From Winogradskyella aurantia (GTDB taxonomy: Bacteria; Bacteroidota; Bacteroidia; Flavobacteriales; Flavobacteriaceae): 64,000 nt of DNA. How positions within the stretch are numbered: position 1 is the first letter of the stretch; every line of letters starts with the position of its first letter. The stretch is from the NCBI RefSeq assembly GCF_002266855.1, contig NZ_NGJN01000005.1:186001-250000 (forward strand), written 5' to 3'. This document shows positions 24,662 to 33,765 of the stretch, piece after piece. The translations under genes and the position numbers were made by a program. A model generated the notes under the pieces. The model saw nothing but the letters and a program-made list of their open reading frames with translations, ran no database searches and had not been told where the DNA came from.

Positions 24662-26469
24662 TAGTACGTATGAAGGAAATACTGCTGTTTACGAGTGCTC
24701 ACGATGTGGACGAGACCATTCAAAATTTAGGTGAATTGGGAGTGGTCGATATCAAAGAAGTGCATCCGCCACAAGGCGAAAGCATAGAACGATACCTGCA
24801 AGACCTGAAAGATACCCGTCTGGCCTTATCTATTTTAGAGCAACATGAGTTTAATAATACCATTTCTTATGAGTTTACCGATACTAACGGAAAAGACCCC
24901 AAACGAATTATCGGTCGATTATTGAAATCTGAATCGGTAGAACAAAGCATACATAAAGCCTTAGGAGATATAGAAAACCAATTGGTATTTTATCATATTT
25001 GGGGAGAGCAATTTCATAAAAAAAATCTTGAATACTTAAAGGATAAAGGAATTTTTGTGCGATTGTATCTCGTTGACAAATCGCAATTAAAAACCCTTCC
25101 AAAAGAACGTGCAATAGTTGTATTTTCTGAGAAAAATGGAAAAGTGCCTGTGGCATTATTTACTCAAAATAATTTAGAAAGGCTCAACTTCAAGGAAGAA
25201 CCTATTCCGGATTTGTCCTTTACCACCTTAAAAGAACTTAAAAGACGCAAGGAGAGACAGCTTGCTCAGCTAGACATTTTTTTGAATGAGTACAAGGCCT
25301 TCGATTCTGTATTGGAGGATTATTATCAATTTTTAGAGGACCGCTTCCAATCTGAAACTACTACAGAAAGCATGGGTGATATTGAGGGTAAAGTTAAATT
25401 TTTAAGAGGTTATCTACCAAAGGATGCCGTAGATAAGTTTTCAAAAATTGCGAAGGAACAGAATTGGGGTTTCGCCCTTTCTGAACCAAAAAATACAGAT
25501 GAAGTACCTGTGTACATTAAGAATCCCAAATGGATAAGTATCATTAATCCTATGATGAAGTTTATAGATATCGTTCCAGGCTATAAGGAAATTGATGTGT
25601 CCATTTATTTTCTCATTGCCTTTGCTTTGTTTTTTGCAATGTTGGTCGGTGATGCTGGTTACGGTTTTATTTTCTTGATTTTGGCACTCATTTTCAGAAA
25701 GAAAATAGCACCACAACTGCGCACCTTGATTGTTGTGCTTAGTGGCGCCACAATTATTTGGGGCGTATTGAGTGGTACCTATTTTGGTGCCGAGCAAATT
25801 GCGCAATTGCCATTTTTAAAAGATATGGTCATTCCAAATATTGCTAGTTTTGGTGTGGACAATATTAATTTTATGATGTATTTATCCTTTTTAATTGGTG
25901 CGATTCACCTTACAGTAGCACATGGAATAAGGGTAGTTCAATTTATAAATTCTATAAAAGCCTTAAGCGAGATTGGATGGGTTGCTTTGGTTTGGGGCTT
26001 ATTTTTTATAACGGAACAATTGGTTTTGGGAAATCCTGCACCAAGTTGGTATAATTGGTTGTTTATCGCTGGTGCCACATTGGTGATTTTATTTTCTAAA
26101 GAAAGTAATAGTTTCTTCAAAAGTATGGGTGCGTCCATTGCCAATTTGCCTTTAAGTTTAATCAGTGGTTTTTCGGATATTGTATCTTATGTGCGTTTGT
26201 TTGCTGTGGGTATGGCAACTGCAGCTGTAGCCGCCAGTTTCAATAATATGGCTTTACCAGATGGAATTGCAGGTATGGGTATTTTAGAATTTGTAATGGC
26301 TGCGATTGCCTTGCTCTTAGGGCATACCTTGAATATTGCTTTGGCCTTAATGGCCGTTATGGTGCATGGTATACGGTTGAATATGTTGGAATTTGCTGGG
26401 CATTTAGGTGTACAGTTTTCTGGGGAGGCCTATAAGCCATTTAAGTTAATGGTTAACGATAAAGAATGA
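24658..26469 (+). CDS. ntpI: V/A-type ATP synthase subunit I (membrane a-subunit)
   Basis: A 603-residue subunit forming the stator half of the ion channel. The first 310 residues are cytoplasmic and bind the peripheral stalk; the rest contains about seven or eight transmembrane helices. The helix FSDIVSYVRLFAVGMATAAVA carries R513, matching the essential arginine that meets the c-ring carboxylate (R735 in yeast Vph1). A 172-bp gap with inverted repeats separates it from subunit K, in contrast to the tightly packed genes before it. Confidence 0.93.
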   Translation: MIVRMKEILLFTSAHDVDETIQNLGELGVVDIKEVHPPQGESIERYLQDLKDTRLALSILEQHEFNNTISYEFTDTNGKDPKRIIGRLLKSESVEQSIHKALGDIENQLVFYHIWGEQFHKKNLEYLKDKGIFVRLYLVDKSQLKTLPKERAIVVFSEKNGKVPVALFTQNNLERLNFKEEPIPDLSFTTLKELKRRKERQLAQLDIFLNEYKAFDSVLEDYYQFLEDRFQSETTTESMGDIEGKVKFLRGYLPKDAVDKFSKIAKEQNWGFALSEPKNTDEVPVYIKNPKWISIINPMMKFIDIVPGYKEIDVSIYFLIAFALFFAMLVGDAGYGFIFLILALIFRKKIAPQLRTLIVVLSGATIIWGVLSGTYFGAEQIAQLPFLKDMVIPNIASFGVDNINFMMYLSFLIGAIHLTVAHGIRVVQFINSIKALSEIGWVALVWGLFFITEQLVLGNPAPSWYNWLFIAGATLVILFSKESNSFFKSMGASIANLPLSLISGFSDIVSYVRLFAVGMATAAVAASFNNMALPDGIAGMGILEFVMAAIALLLGHTLNIALALMAVMVHGIRLNMLEFAGHLGVQFSGEAYKPFKLMVNDKE

Positions 26470-26490
26470 ACAATAACGCCACATCGAGTG

Positions 26491-26576
26491 TCCTAAACTT
26501 GTTTCAGGATGTACCTACATGATAACTATTAAAAAATATAGAATAGTTCTCTGTACATCCCTATGGTTATCGGGAT
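26491..26576. repeat. Nested inverted repeats between the subunit I and K genes
   Basis: GGATGTAC (26507-26514) pairs with GTACATCC (26553-26560), and inside it AACTATT (26524-26530) pairs with AATAGTT (26542-26548). Two further imperfect dyads flank it: 26491-26509, and ATCCC (26557-26561) with GGGAT (26572-26576). The mRNA here would be strongly folded. It may be a degenerate dispersed repeat, or a processing element giving extra mRNA for the ring subunit. Confidence 0.55.
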
Positions 26577-26641
26577 ACTTAAACTGACGGCAACGTAATA
26601 AAAACACACTAACTAAATAGAACATTTAAAACGATTCAACT

Positions 26642-27106
26642 ATGGGAATTTTCACATTTATACAAACCTCAGTAGAAGGTCTGGGCGATATGGGCATGTC
26701 ATTAAGTATAGCTGCGATTGGTTCAGCCATTGGTACAGGAATTGCCGGTATGGCTGCCATTGGCGCTTGGAAAAAAATGATAACTAACGGTCAAAAAGCG
26801 GCCACAGCCTTGCTGATATTTGTCGGTGCGCCCTTGTCTCAGGTTATTTATGGCATGATACTTAAAAATGCTATTGCCGATGCCAATTTGAGCCCAGATT
26901 CCTATCTATGGCAAATTATCATAGGACTTTTTGCAGGTGCTGCAATGGCAGGGTCGGCCATATTTCAAGGAAAAGCCGGAGCAAGAGCTTGTGACGCTAT
27001 TGCTGCTGGTGCCAATGACACGGCTAAGTACATTATGATAATTGGTGTGGTTGAAACCGTAGCATTGTTTGTGATGATATTTACTATGACAGGGTTGCCA
27101 GGTTAA
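26642..27106 (+). CDS. ntpK: V/A-type ATP synthase subunit K (c-ring proteolipid), Na+-type
   Basis: Rotor ring subunit of 154 residues with four transmembrane helices, from duplication of a hairpin. Ion-site residues known from E. hirae NtpK (T64, Q65, Y68, Q110, E139) align with S66, Q67, Y70, Q109 and E138 here: APLSQVIYG in helix 2, IFQGKAG in helix 3 and VVETVALF in helix 4. The first hairpin lacks a carboxylate, as in NtpK, so each subunit has a single ion site. These ligands point to Na+ rather than H+ coupling, though related H+-type rings can keep some of them. It is the last gene of the cluster. Confidence 0.92.
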   Translation: MGIFTFIQTSVEGLGDMGMSLSIAAIGSAIGTGIAGMAAIGAWKKMITNGQKAATALLIFVGAPLSQVIYGMILKNAIADANLSPDSYLWQIIIGLFAGAAMAGSAIFQGKAGARACDAIAAGANDTAKYIMIIGVVETVALFVMIFTMTGLPG

Positions 27107-27150
27107 AATGATTGGGCTCTAGGTATTATATGAATTTTATAGGTTTAAGC

Positions 27151-27894
27151 CTATTTGAATAGCTTCATCCGTAACCAGCTTGAATTCACTTCAGCAATGT
27201 TACTAATTGAAATTCCTTCAGGACACTCTATCTCACATGCACCAGTATTAGAACAATTACCAAAACCTTCCAAATCCATCTGATATATCATTTGTTCTAA
27301 TCGTTTTTCTGCTTCTGCTTTTCCTTGAGGTAAGTTATTTAAATGATTGATTTTTGCAGAAGTGAACAAAACTGCGGATGAATTTTTACACGTCGCTACA
27401 CAGGCACCACATCCAATACAGGCTGCTGCATCCATAGCTTTATCAGCTATTTCTTTTGGAATTGGAATAGCATTTGCTTCTGGCGCAGACCCTGTTCTAG
27501 AACTGATATATGCCCCTGATTCTATAATTCTATCGAAAGCAGACCGGTCTACAATCAAGTCTTTAATAATTGGAAATGATTTGGCACGCCAAGGTTCAAC
27601 GGTAATGGTTTCGCCATCCTTAAAACTGCGCATGTGCAGTTGGCAGGTCGTCATATTAGGATGAGGTCCATGGGCGCGTCCGTTGATAAATACGCCACAT
27701 TGACCACAGATACCCTCGCGACAATCGTACTCGTAGGCAATGACCTTTTCGTCCTTCAAAACCAATTCCTCATTCAATTGGTCTAGTGCTTCCAGAAACG
27801 ACATGTCGTCGGTTAAACCATCAACCTCATAGGTTTTAAATTCGCCTTGAGCATTTCGATTTTCTTGTCGCCATATTTTAAAGTTAACCCTCAT
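27151..27894 (-). CDS. sdhB: Succinate dehydrogenase / fumarate reductase iron-sulfur subunit
   Basis: A 247-residue electron-transfer subunit. The N-terminal ferredoxin domain holds the [2Fe-2S] ligands C58, C63, C66 and C84 (DCREGICGQCG and MTTC). The C-terminal domain has CIGCGACVATCK for the [4Fe-4S] cluster and CSNTGACEIECPEG for the [3Fe-4S] cluster and the closing cysteine. It moves electrons between the flavoprotein encoded just upstream (66-bp gap) and the quinone. The usual length and all cluster cysteines indicate a working protein. It converges with the V/A-ATPase operon; only 44 bp separate the two stop codons. Confidence 0.93.
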   Translation of the reverse strand: MRVNFKIWRQENRNAQGEFKTYEVDGLTDDMSFLEALDQLNEELVLKDEKVIAYEYDCREGICGQCGVFINGRAHGPHPNMTTCQLHMRSFKDGETITVEPWRAKSFPIIKDLIVDRSAFDRIIESGAYISSRTGSAPEANAIPIPKEIADKAMDAAACIGCGACVATCKNSSAVLFTSAKINHLNNLPQGKAEAEKRLEQMIYQMDLEGFGNCSNTGACEIECPEGISISNIAEVNSSWLRMKLFK

Positions 27895-27960
27895 CTAATT
27901 TTATTAATTGTTTTTATTCTAACAACATCTGGCATCTCCACATCTCATATCTATCTACTA

Positions 27961-29865
27961 TTATTTATAACTTCTTACGATTGGTTCAACAAATTCAAAC
28001 TTCAAGGTCTCTTTGTGTAATGTGAAATTGCCACTATTGTATTCCCAAGCAGATACATATGAAAAGTCTTTGTCATCTCTGACAGCTTCGCCATCCTTCG
28101 ATTGGTATTCTTCTCTAAAATGTGCACCACAAGATTCTTTACGCTGCAAAGCGTCGGTGCACATTAAGATTCCTAATTCTATAAAATCGGATAGGCGATA
28201 AGCTTTTTCCAACTCAGTATTCATTTCATCATGATTACCAGTTACTTTTACATTTTTCCAAAATTGTTCTTTCAACTTTGTAATCTCTGAAATAGCATTT
28301 TCAAGTCCTTCTTTTGTGCGACTCATAGCGCATTCTTGCCACATAATCTTTCCTAATTCCCTATGAAAATGGTCTACCGTTTTACTGCCTTTTATAGCCA
28401 AAATTTTATCAATGTGTTTGTTCACCTCTCGTTCCGCTCTTTCAAATTCAGGGTGCTCAGTTGTTGGATGGTCTACTTTGATTTCATCAGCTAGGTAATT
28501 ATTGATCGTGTTTGGCAAAATAAAGTAACCATCCACACTTGCTTGCAATAACGAATTGGCTCCTAAGCGATTGGCGCCATGGTCTGAAAAATTACATTCA
28601 CCTACGGCATAAAGTCCGGAAATGGTCGTCATTAACTCATAATCTACCCAAAGGCCACCCATGGAAAAATGTGCGGCAGGCGAAATGAGCATGGGTGTGG
28701 TGTAGGCATCGATACCTGTTATTTTTTTATACATAGTAAATAGGTTGCCATAACGGTCTTTAATGGTATCTAGTCCAAACTTGTCAATAGCGTGTTTAAA
28801 ATCCAGATATACTGCATTTTTAAGGCGTCCCACGCCGTAACCTGCATCAATACGCTCTTTAGCGGCTCTTGAGGCAATATCGCGAGGTGCCAGATTTCCA
28901 AAACTCGGGTACCTCCGTTCTAAATAGTAGTCGCGTTGGTCTTCCGGAATGTCTTTTGGTGCTCTACTATCGTCTTTTTGTTTTGGTACCCAAATACGGC
29001 CATCATTCCTTAGTGATTCCGACATTAAGGTTAATTTAGACTGTGCTTCACTAGACTGCGGTAATGCGGTAGGATGTATTTGGGTAAAACTTGGAGCAGC
29101 GAAAAAGGCACCTTTCTTGTGGGCTTTCCAAATGGCACTGCCGTTGCAACCTATGGCCAACGTCGATAATCGGAATACTCTAGAGTAGCCGCCAGTTGCC
29201 AAAACCACAGCATCAGCAGCGTAGCGCTTCAACTGTCCAGTGACCAAATCCCGAACAATGATCCCTTTTGCTTTGCCGTCAACGACCACTAAATCCATCA
29301 TTTCACTTCGGGCATACATAGTTACCTTCTTGGCTCTAACCATTTTATACAATTGTGAATAGGCGGCCAGTAGCAACTGCTGCCCCGTTTGTCCACGTGC
29401 ATAAAAGGTGCGTTGTACTTGTACACCGCCAAAACTGCGGTTGACCAGAGTACCTCCGTATTCTCTGGCAAAAGGTACACCTTGTTGCACAAAGTGATCA
29501 ATTAAAGGTGCGGATAATTCTGCTAAACGATAGGTATTGGCTTCTCTAGACCTAAAATCACCACCCTTTAAAGTATCGTAAAACATGCGATACACGCTAT
29601 CACCATCGTGCTGGTAATTTTTAGCCGCATTGATGCCACCCTGAGCAGCTACGGAATGTGCGCGTCTGGCAGAATCTTGGTAGCAAAAGCATTTAACATC
29701 ATAACCCATTTCTGCCAAGGTAGATGCTGCCCCAGCGCCACTTAAACCCGAACCAACTACGATTATATTTAACTTTTTTTTATTTGCCGGGTTGATGAGT
29801 TGGGACTTTAACTGATAGTTACGCCATTTGTATTCTAAGGGACCATCTGGAACTTTTGGATTCAA
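27961..29865 (-). CDS. sdhA: Succinate dehydrogenase / fumarate reductase flavoprotein subunit
   Basis: FAD-carrying catalytic subunit (634 residues) interconverting succinate and fumarate. It has the dinucleotide fold [10 protein letters not shown] (36-45), the histidine that binds FAD covalently (H70 in [11 protein letters not shown]), the substrate arginine region [20 protein letters not shown], and the C-terminal [13 protein letters not shown] segment. Flavobacterial enzymes of the three-gene sdhCAB type are usually about 665 residues, so this one is somewhat short. No cytochrome b (sdhC) gene precedes it: only 125 bp separate it from purL, and they hold a promoter instead. It may use an anchor encoded elsewhere or be a second, fumarate-reducing copy. 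Confidence 0.92.
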   Translation of the reverse strand: MNPKVPDGPLEYKWRNYQLKSQLINPANKKKLNIIVVGSGLSGAGAASTLAEMGYDVKCFCYQDSARRAHSVAAQGGINAAKNYQHDGDSVYRMFYDTLKGGDFRSREANTYRLAELSAPLIDHFVQQGVPFAREYGGTLVNRSFGGVQVQRTFYARGQTGQQLLLAAYSQLYKMVRAKKVTMYARSEMMDLVVVDGKAKGIIVRDLVTGQLKRYAADAVVLATGGYSRVFRLSTLAIGCNGSAIWKAHKKGAFFAAPSFTQIHPTALPQSSEAQSKLTLMSESLRNDGRIWVPKQKDDSRAPKDIPEDQRDYYLERRYPSFGNLAPRDIASRAAKERIDAGYGVGRLKNAVYLDFKHAIDKFGLDTIKDRYGNLFTMYKKITGIDAYTTPMLISPAAHFSMGGLWVDYELMTTISGLYAVGECNFSDHGANRLGANSLLQASVDGYFILPNTINNYLADEIKVDHPTTEHPEFERAEREVNKHIDKILAIKGSKTVDHFHRELGKIMWQECAMSRTKEGLENAISEITKLKEQFWKNVKVTGNHDEMNTELEKAYRLSDFIELGILMCTDALQRKESCGAHFREEYQSKDGEAVRDDKDFSYVSAWEYNSGNFTLHKETLKFEFVEPIVRSYK

Positions 29866-29908
29866 TAGAAAATTTTTATCTGTAAAATAGCGAAAAAATA
29901 ATTCCTCT

Positions 29909-29916
29909 CAAAGTTA
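29909..29916 (-). promoter_or_regulatory. -7 element of the sdhAB promoter
   Basis: Minus-strand TAACTTTG is a full TAnnTTTG match, 44 bp before the sdhA start, with TTTC as a partial -33 about 21 bp upstream. It shows that sdhA has its own transcription start directly after purL. Confidence 0.55.
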
Positions 29917-29990
29917 AATATGTGTGAGAATACGGTTGAAAATGGTAAAGAAATTATTCCTTTGCTAGTAATGACTATAGAAGTTGCAAT

Positions 29991-32900
29991 CTACTTAGTA
30001 CTATCAATCCATCTTCTAGCATTCACAAAAGCTTCAAGCCACGGCGAAACCTCGTCTTTTCGACCTTCTGGATAATATGCCCAATTCCATTGAAATGTTG
30101 AGCGCTCAATATGAGGCATGGTCACTAAATGGCGTCCGGTTTTATCACAGAGCATCGCAGTGTTATAATCTGACCCATTAGGATTAGCTGGATAAGCTTC
30201 ATAGCCATATTTGGCAACAATGTGGTACTTATCTTCGGAATATGGTAAACTGAATTTACCCTCGCCATGCGAAATCCATACCCCTAAGGTTGTTCCAGCT
30301 AAGCTAGATAACATGACCGAATTATTCTCTTGAATTTTTACAGAGGTAAAGGCACTCTCATGTTTATGCGAATCATTGTGTACCATTTTTCCGTGTTGCT
30401 CATGATCCGGATTGATTTCATCCAATTCCATAAACAATTGACAGCCATTACATATACCAACTGATAAGGTGTCTTTACGGGCAAAGAAATTTTTAATGGC
30501 CTTGTTGGCCTTTTCATTATATTTAATAGCACCGGCCCAACCCTTGGCAGATCCTAGAACATCCGAGTTACTAAAACCGCCTACGGCACCGAGAAATTGA
30601 ATGTCTTCAAGTGTTTCACGCCCAGAAATTAAATCGGTCATATGAACGTCCTTAACATCAAAGCCAGCTAAATACATGGCATTGGCCATTTCCCGTTCTG
30701 AATTGCTTCCTTTTTCACGCAATATGGCAGCTTTCGGTCTAGGTTTAGAACTATCTAGTTTTGGTAGCTTGCCATTAAAATGCTTAGGGAATGTATACTG
30801 TAAGGCTTGGTCTTTGTAATTATTGTAACGTGTTTCAGCAAGATTATTGGCCGTTTGTTTTTGATCTAGTAGGAAAGAGGTTTTGTACCACATGTCCCTT
30901 AATCTTGAAACCGTCATGGTGAAAACTTCGTTTCCATTAACGATACTTAAAACATCGCTTTCGGTAACCTTTCCAATGTTGTGAAATTCGATTTTTGCCT
31001 CAGTTAAAATTGCTTCTATACTATCATCTTTAGACTGAATCACAATGCCTGCATTTTCAGCAAAAAGTACTTTAAACGCATCTTTTTCAGCCAAGCCCGT
31101 TACATCCAATTCAGCACCTAAATTAGTATCAGCAAAACATAGTTCCAGAAGCGTTGTAATTAAACCACCAGAAGCCACATCATGCCCTGCCACTATTTTA
31201 TGGTCTTTGATAAGTTGTTGAATGGTGTTGAATACCGTTTTAACATAGGCTGCACTTTTTACAGTCGGCGCTTTAGTTCCTATTTTATTGGTGATTTGAG
31301 CAAAGGAGCTACCACCTAATTCAAAGCTGTCTTGAGATAAATTGATGTAGTAAATAGCTCCATTGTCTTTTTTGAAGACAGGTTCTATAACGTTGGTAAT
31401 GTCAGTGCAGTTAGCCGCTGCAGATATAATGACAGTACCAGGGGCAATAACATCACCATCAGGATATTTTTGCTTCATGGACAGCGAATCCTTTCCTGTT
31501 GGGACATTAATCCCTAAGTCAATGGCAAACTCGGAAACCGCTTTTACGGCTTTGTAAAGCCTTGCATCTTCACCGTCGTTCTTGCAAGGCCACATCCAGT
31601 TAGCGGAAAGGGAGGCACTTTTTAGACCGTCTTTAAGTGGCGCCCACATAATATTGGTTAAGGCTTCGGTAATAGAATTTCTACTGCCTGCCTCAGCATC
31701 TATTAAGCCTGAAATTGGAGAATGCCCAATTGAGGTGGCAATTCCCTCTTTACCTTTAAAATCCAAGGCCATAACCCCAACATTGTTTAAAGGCAACTGT
31801 AAAGGTCCTGCACATTGTTGCTTAGCCACACGACCACCTACGCAGCGGTCTACTTTATTGACTAACCAATCTTTACAAGCCACAGCCTCTAATTGAAGAA
31901 CCTTATCTAAGTAATCGTAAAAGGCATCCCTGTGGTAATTTACATCTGCATACTGTTTAACAACAGTTTTATCATCCATAATAGTCATTGGAGAGCTACC
32001 AAACATATCGCTCATGGCTAAATCCATGGGTTTCTCTCCTGTAGATTTAGATTCAAACGTAAAGCGGTGTTCGCCTGTGACATCACCCACATCATAAATA
32101 GGCGAGCGCTCACGGTCTGCTATGTTGTGTAATATTTCTAAATGTTTATCCGAAATTACTAAGCCCATCCGTTCTTGTGACTCATTTCCTATAATTTCCT
32201 TAGCAGATAAGGTGGGGTCGCCAATTGGCAATCTATCGAGATCGATAAGGCCGCCAGTATCTTCAACTAATTCAGACAAGCAGTTTAGGTGACCACCGGC
32301 ACCGTGGTCATGTATGGAAACAATATAATTTTCTTCACTTTCAACCATGCCTCTAATAGCATTAGCAGCACGTTTTTGCATTTCGGGATTAGAACGTTGA
32401 ACGGCATTTAATTCAATACCAGAATCAAACGCCCCTGTATCGGCTGAGGAAACTGCCGCGCCACCCATGCCTATGCGGTAATTATCACCACCAAGAATTA
32501 CAATTTTATCACCTTTTTGAGGTTTGTCTTTAATGGCCTGGTCTGCCTTACCATAACCTATACCTCCAGCCAGCATGATGACTTTATCAAAACCTAGTTT
32601 TTCTTTTTTTTCCTTATGCTCAAAGGTTAAAACGGATCCTGAAATTAAGGGTTGCCCAAATTTATTGCCAAAATCAGAGGCACCATTGCTAGCTTTTATT
32701 AAAATATCCATTGGTGTTTGGTAGAGCCATTTGCGCTCGGGGAAGGCTTTTTCCCACGGGCGCTTGTCTTCTAATCGTGAATACGATGTCATGTATACCG
32801 CAGTACCAGCCAAGGGTATAGATCCCTTTCCTCCAGCTAAACGGTCCCTGATTTCACCTCCTGAACCAGTTGCCGCGCCATTAAAGGGTTCCACTGTTGT

Positions 32901-33656
32901 AGGGAAATTGTGTGTTTCTGCCTTAAGTGAGATGACCGATTCAAACGGCCTTATTTGGTAATACGCAGGAACATCTGCCCGTGCTGGCGCGAACTGCTCT
33001 ACGATAGGCCCCTTAATAAAGGCTACATTATCCTTGTATGCCGAAACAATATCGTTAGGATGTTTTTTAGACGTTTCCTTAATCAGTTTGAACAATGACG
33101 TAGGCATTTCTTCACCATCAATAATGAAGGTGCCATTAAAAATTTTATGGCGGCAATGTTCTGAATTTACCTGTGAAAACCCAAATACTTCAGAATCCGT
33201 TAATGGTCGTCCTATACGTTTTGCAACACCTTCTAAATAATCAATTTCCTCATCGTTTAAGGCTAAACCTTCTTTAGCATTAAAACCGGCAATATCGCTT
33301 ATCTCTAAAATAGGTTTTGGCTTAATATCAATCGTAAACATACCCTGATGTAGCCCTTTGAATTTTTCTGAAATCATAGGATCATAATCCATAAAATCTT
33401 CAGAAACCGATATAAATTCTTCAATACGGATTATGCCATCAATTCCCATATTCTGTGTAATCTCAACGGCATTTGTACTCCAGGGCGTTACCATAGCGGC
33501 GCGTGGGCCAACAAAAAAAGCATCAATGGATGCTTGTTCTAGTTTAGCTTGGTCACGAAATAACCATGTTAATTTTGAAATTGTTTCAGTTGAGAATTCT
33601 TTTGTGGCTTGAACAGCAAAAACTTTACTGTTTTGGTTTCCAAAGAAATGAATCAT
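29991..33656 (-). CDS. purL: Phosphoribosylformylglycinamidine synthase, single-chain
   Basis: Fourth enzyme of purine synthesis, converting FGAR, glutamine and ATP to FGAM. The 1221 residues make the large one-chain form: an N-terminal PurS-like part, two AIR-synthase-type ATP-binding halves (with AETHNFPTTVEPFNGAATGSGG in the first), and a C-terminal class I glutaminase domain with the nucleophile in SVGICNGCQLFMEL and the His/Glu pair in MPHIERSTF. No other purine genes adjoin it. A -7 element lies 33 bp upstream. An 18-base match to its 3' part occurs at 17017-17034. Confidence 0.96.
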   Translation of the reverse strand: MIHFFGNQNSKVFAVQATKEFSTETISKLTWLFRDQAKLEQASIDAFFVGPRAAMVTPWSTNAVEITQNMGIDGIIRIEEFISVSEDFMDYDPMISEKFKGLHQGMFTIDIKPKPILEISDIAGFNAKEGLALNDEEIDYLEGVAKRIGRPLTDSEVFGFSQVNSEHCRHKIFNGTFIIDGEEMPTSLFKLIKETSKKHPNDIVSAYKDNVAFIKGPIVEQFAPARADVPAYYQIRPFESVISLKAETHNFPTTVEPFNGAATGSGGEIRDRLAGGKGSIPLAGTAVYMTSYSRLEDKRPWEKAFPERKWLYQTPMDILIKASNGASDFGNKFGQPLISGSVLTFEHKEKKEKLGFDKVIMLAGGIGYGKADQAIKDKPQKGDKIVILGGDNYRIGMGGAAVSSADTGAFDSGIELNAVQRSNPEMQKRAANAIRGMVESEENYIVSIHDHGAGGHLNCLSELVEDTGGLIDLDRLPIGDPTLSAKEIIGNESQERMGLVISDKHLEILHNIADRERSPIYDVGDVTGEHRFTFESKSTGEKPMDLAMSDMFGSSPMTIMDDKTVVKQYADVNYHRDAFYDYLDKVLQLEAVACKDWLVNKVDRCVGGRVAKQQCAGPLQLPLNNVGVMALDFKGKEGIATSIGHSPISGLIDAEAGSRNSITEALTNIMWAPLKDGLKSASLSANWMWPCKNDGEDARLYKAVKAVSEFAIDLGINVPTGKDSLSMKQKYPDGDVIAPGTVIISAAANCTDITNVIEPVFKKDNGAIYYINLSQDSFELGGSSFAQITNKIGTKAPTVKSAAYVKTVFNTIQQLIKDHKIVAGHDVASGGLITTLLELCFADTNLGAELDVTGLAEKDAFKVLFAENAGIVIQSKDDSIEAILTEAKIEFHNIGKVTESDVLSIVNGNEVFTMTVSRLRDMWYKTSFLLDQKQTANNLAETRYNNYKDQALQYTFPKHFNGKLPKLDSSKPRPKAAILREKGSNSEREMANAMYLAGFDVKDVHMTDLISGRETLEDIQFLGAVGGFSNSDVLGSAKGWAGAIKYNEKANKAIKNFFARKDTLSVGICNGCQLFMELDEINPDHEQHGKMVHNDSHKHESAFTSVKIQENNSVMLSSLAGTTLGVWISHGEGKFSLPYSEDKYHIVAKYGYEAYPANPNGSDYNTAMLCDKTGRHLVTMPHIERSTFQWNWAYYPEGRKDEVSPWLEAFVNARRWIDSTK

Positions 33657-33688
33657 CAGGTTTTCTAGGTGTTAGAATTAATAAAGTG

Positions 33689-33696
33689 CAAATTTA
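33689..33696 (-). promoter_or_regulatory. -7 element of the purL promoter
   Basis: Minus-strand TAAATTTG fully matches TAnnTTTG, followed by GC as in many flavobacterial starts. It lies 33 bp before the ATG. I see no good -33 match and no riboswitch-like fold in the short leader. Confidence 0.55.
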
Positions 33697-33765
33697 CGCT
33701 TTTTGAGTAAAATAAGGTTTTAAAATCACCTTGATAATGGCAAGTTATCCACTAATTAATTGACA

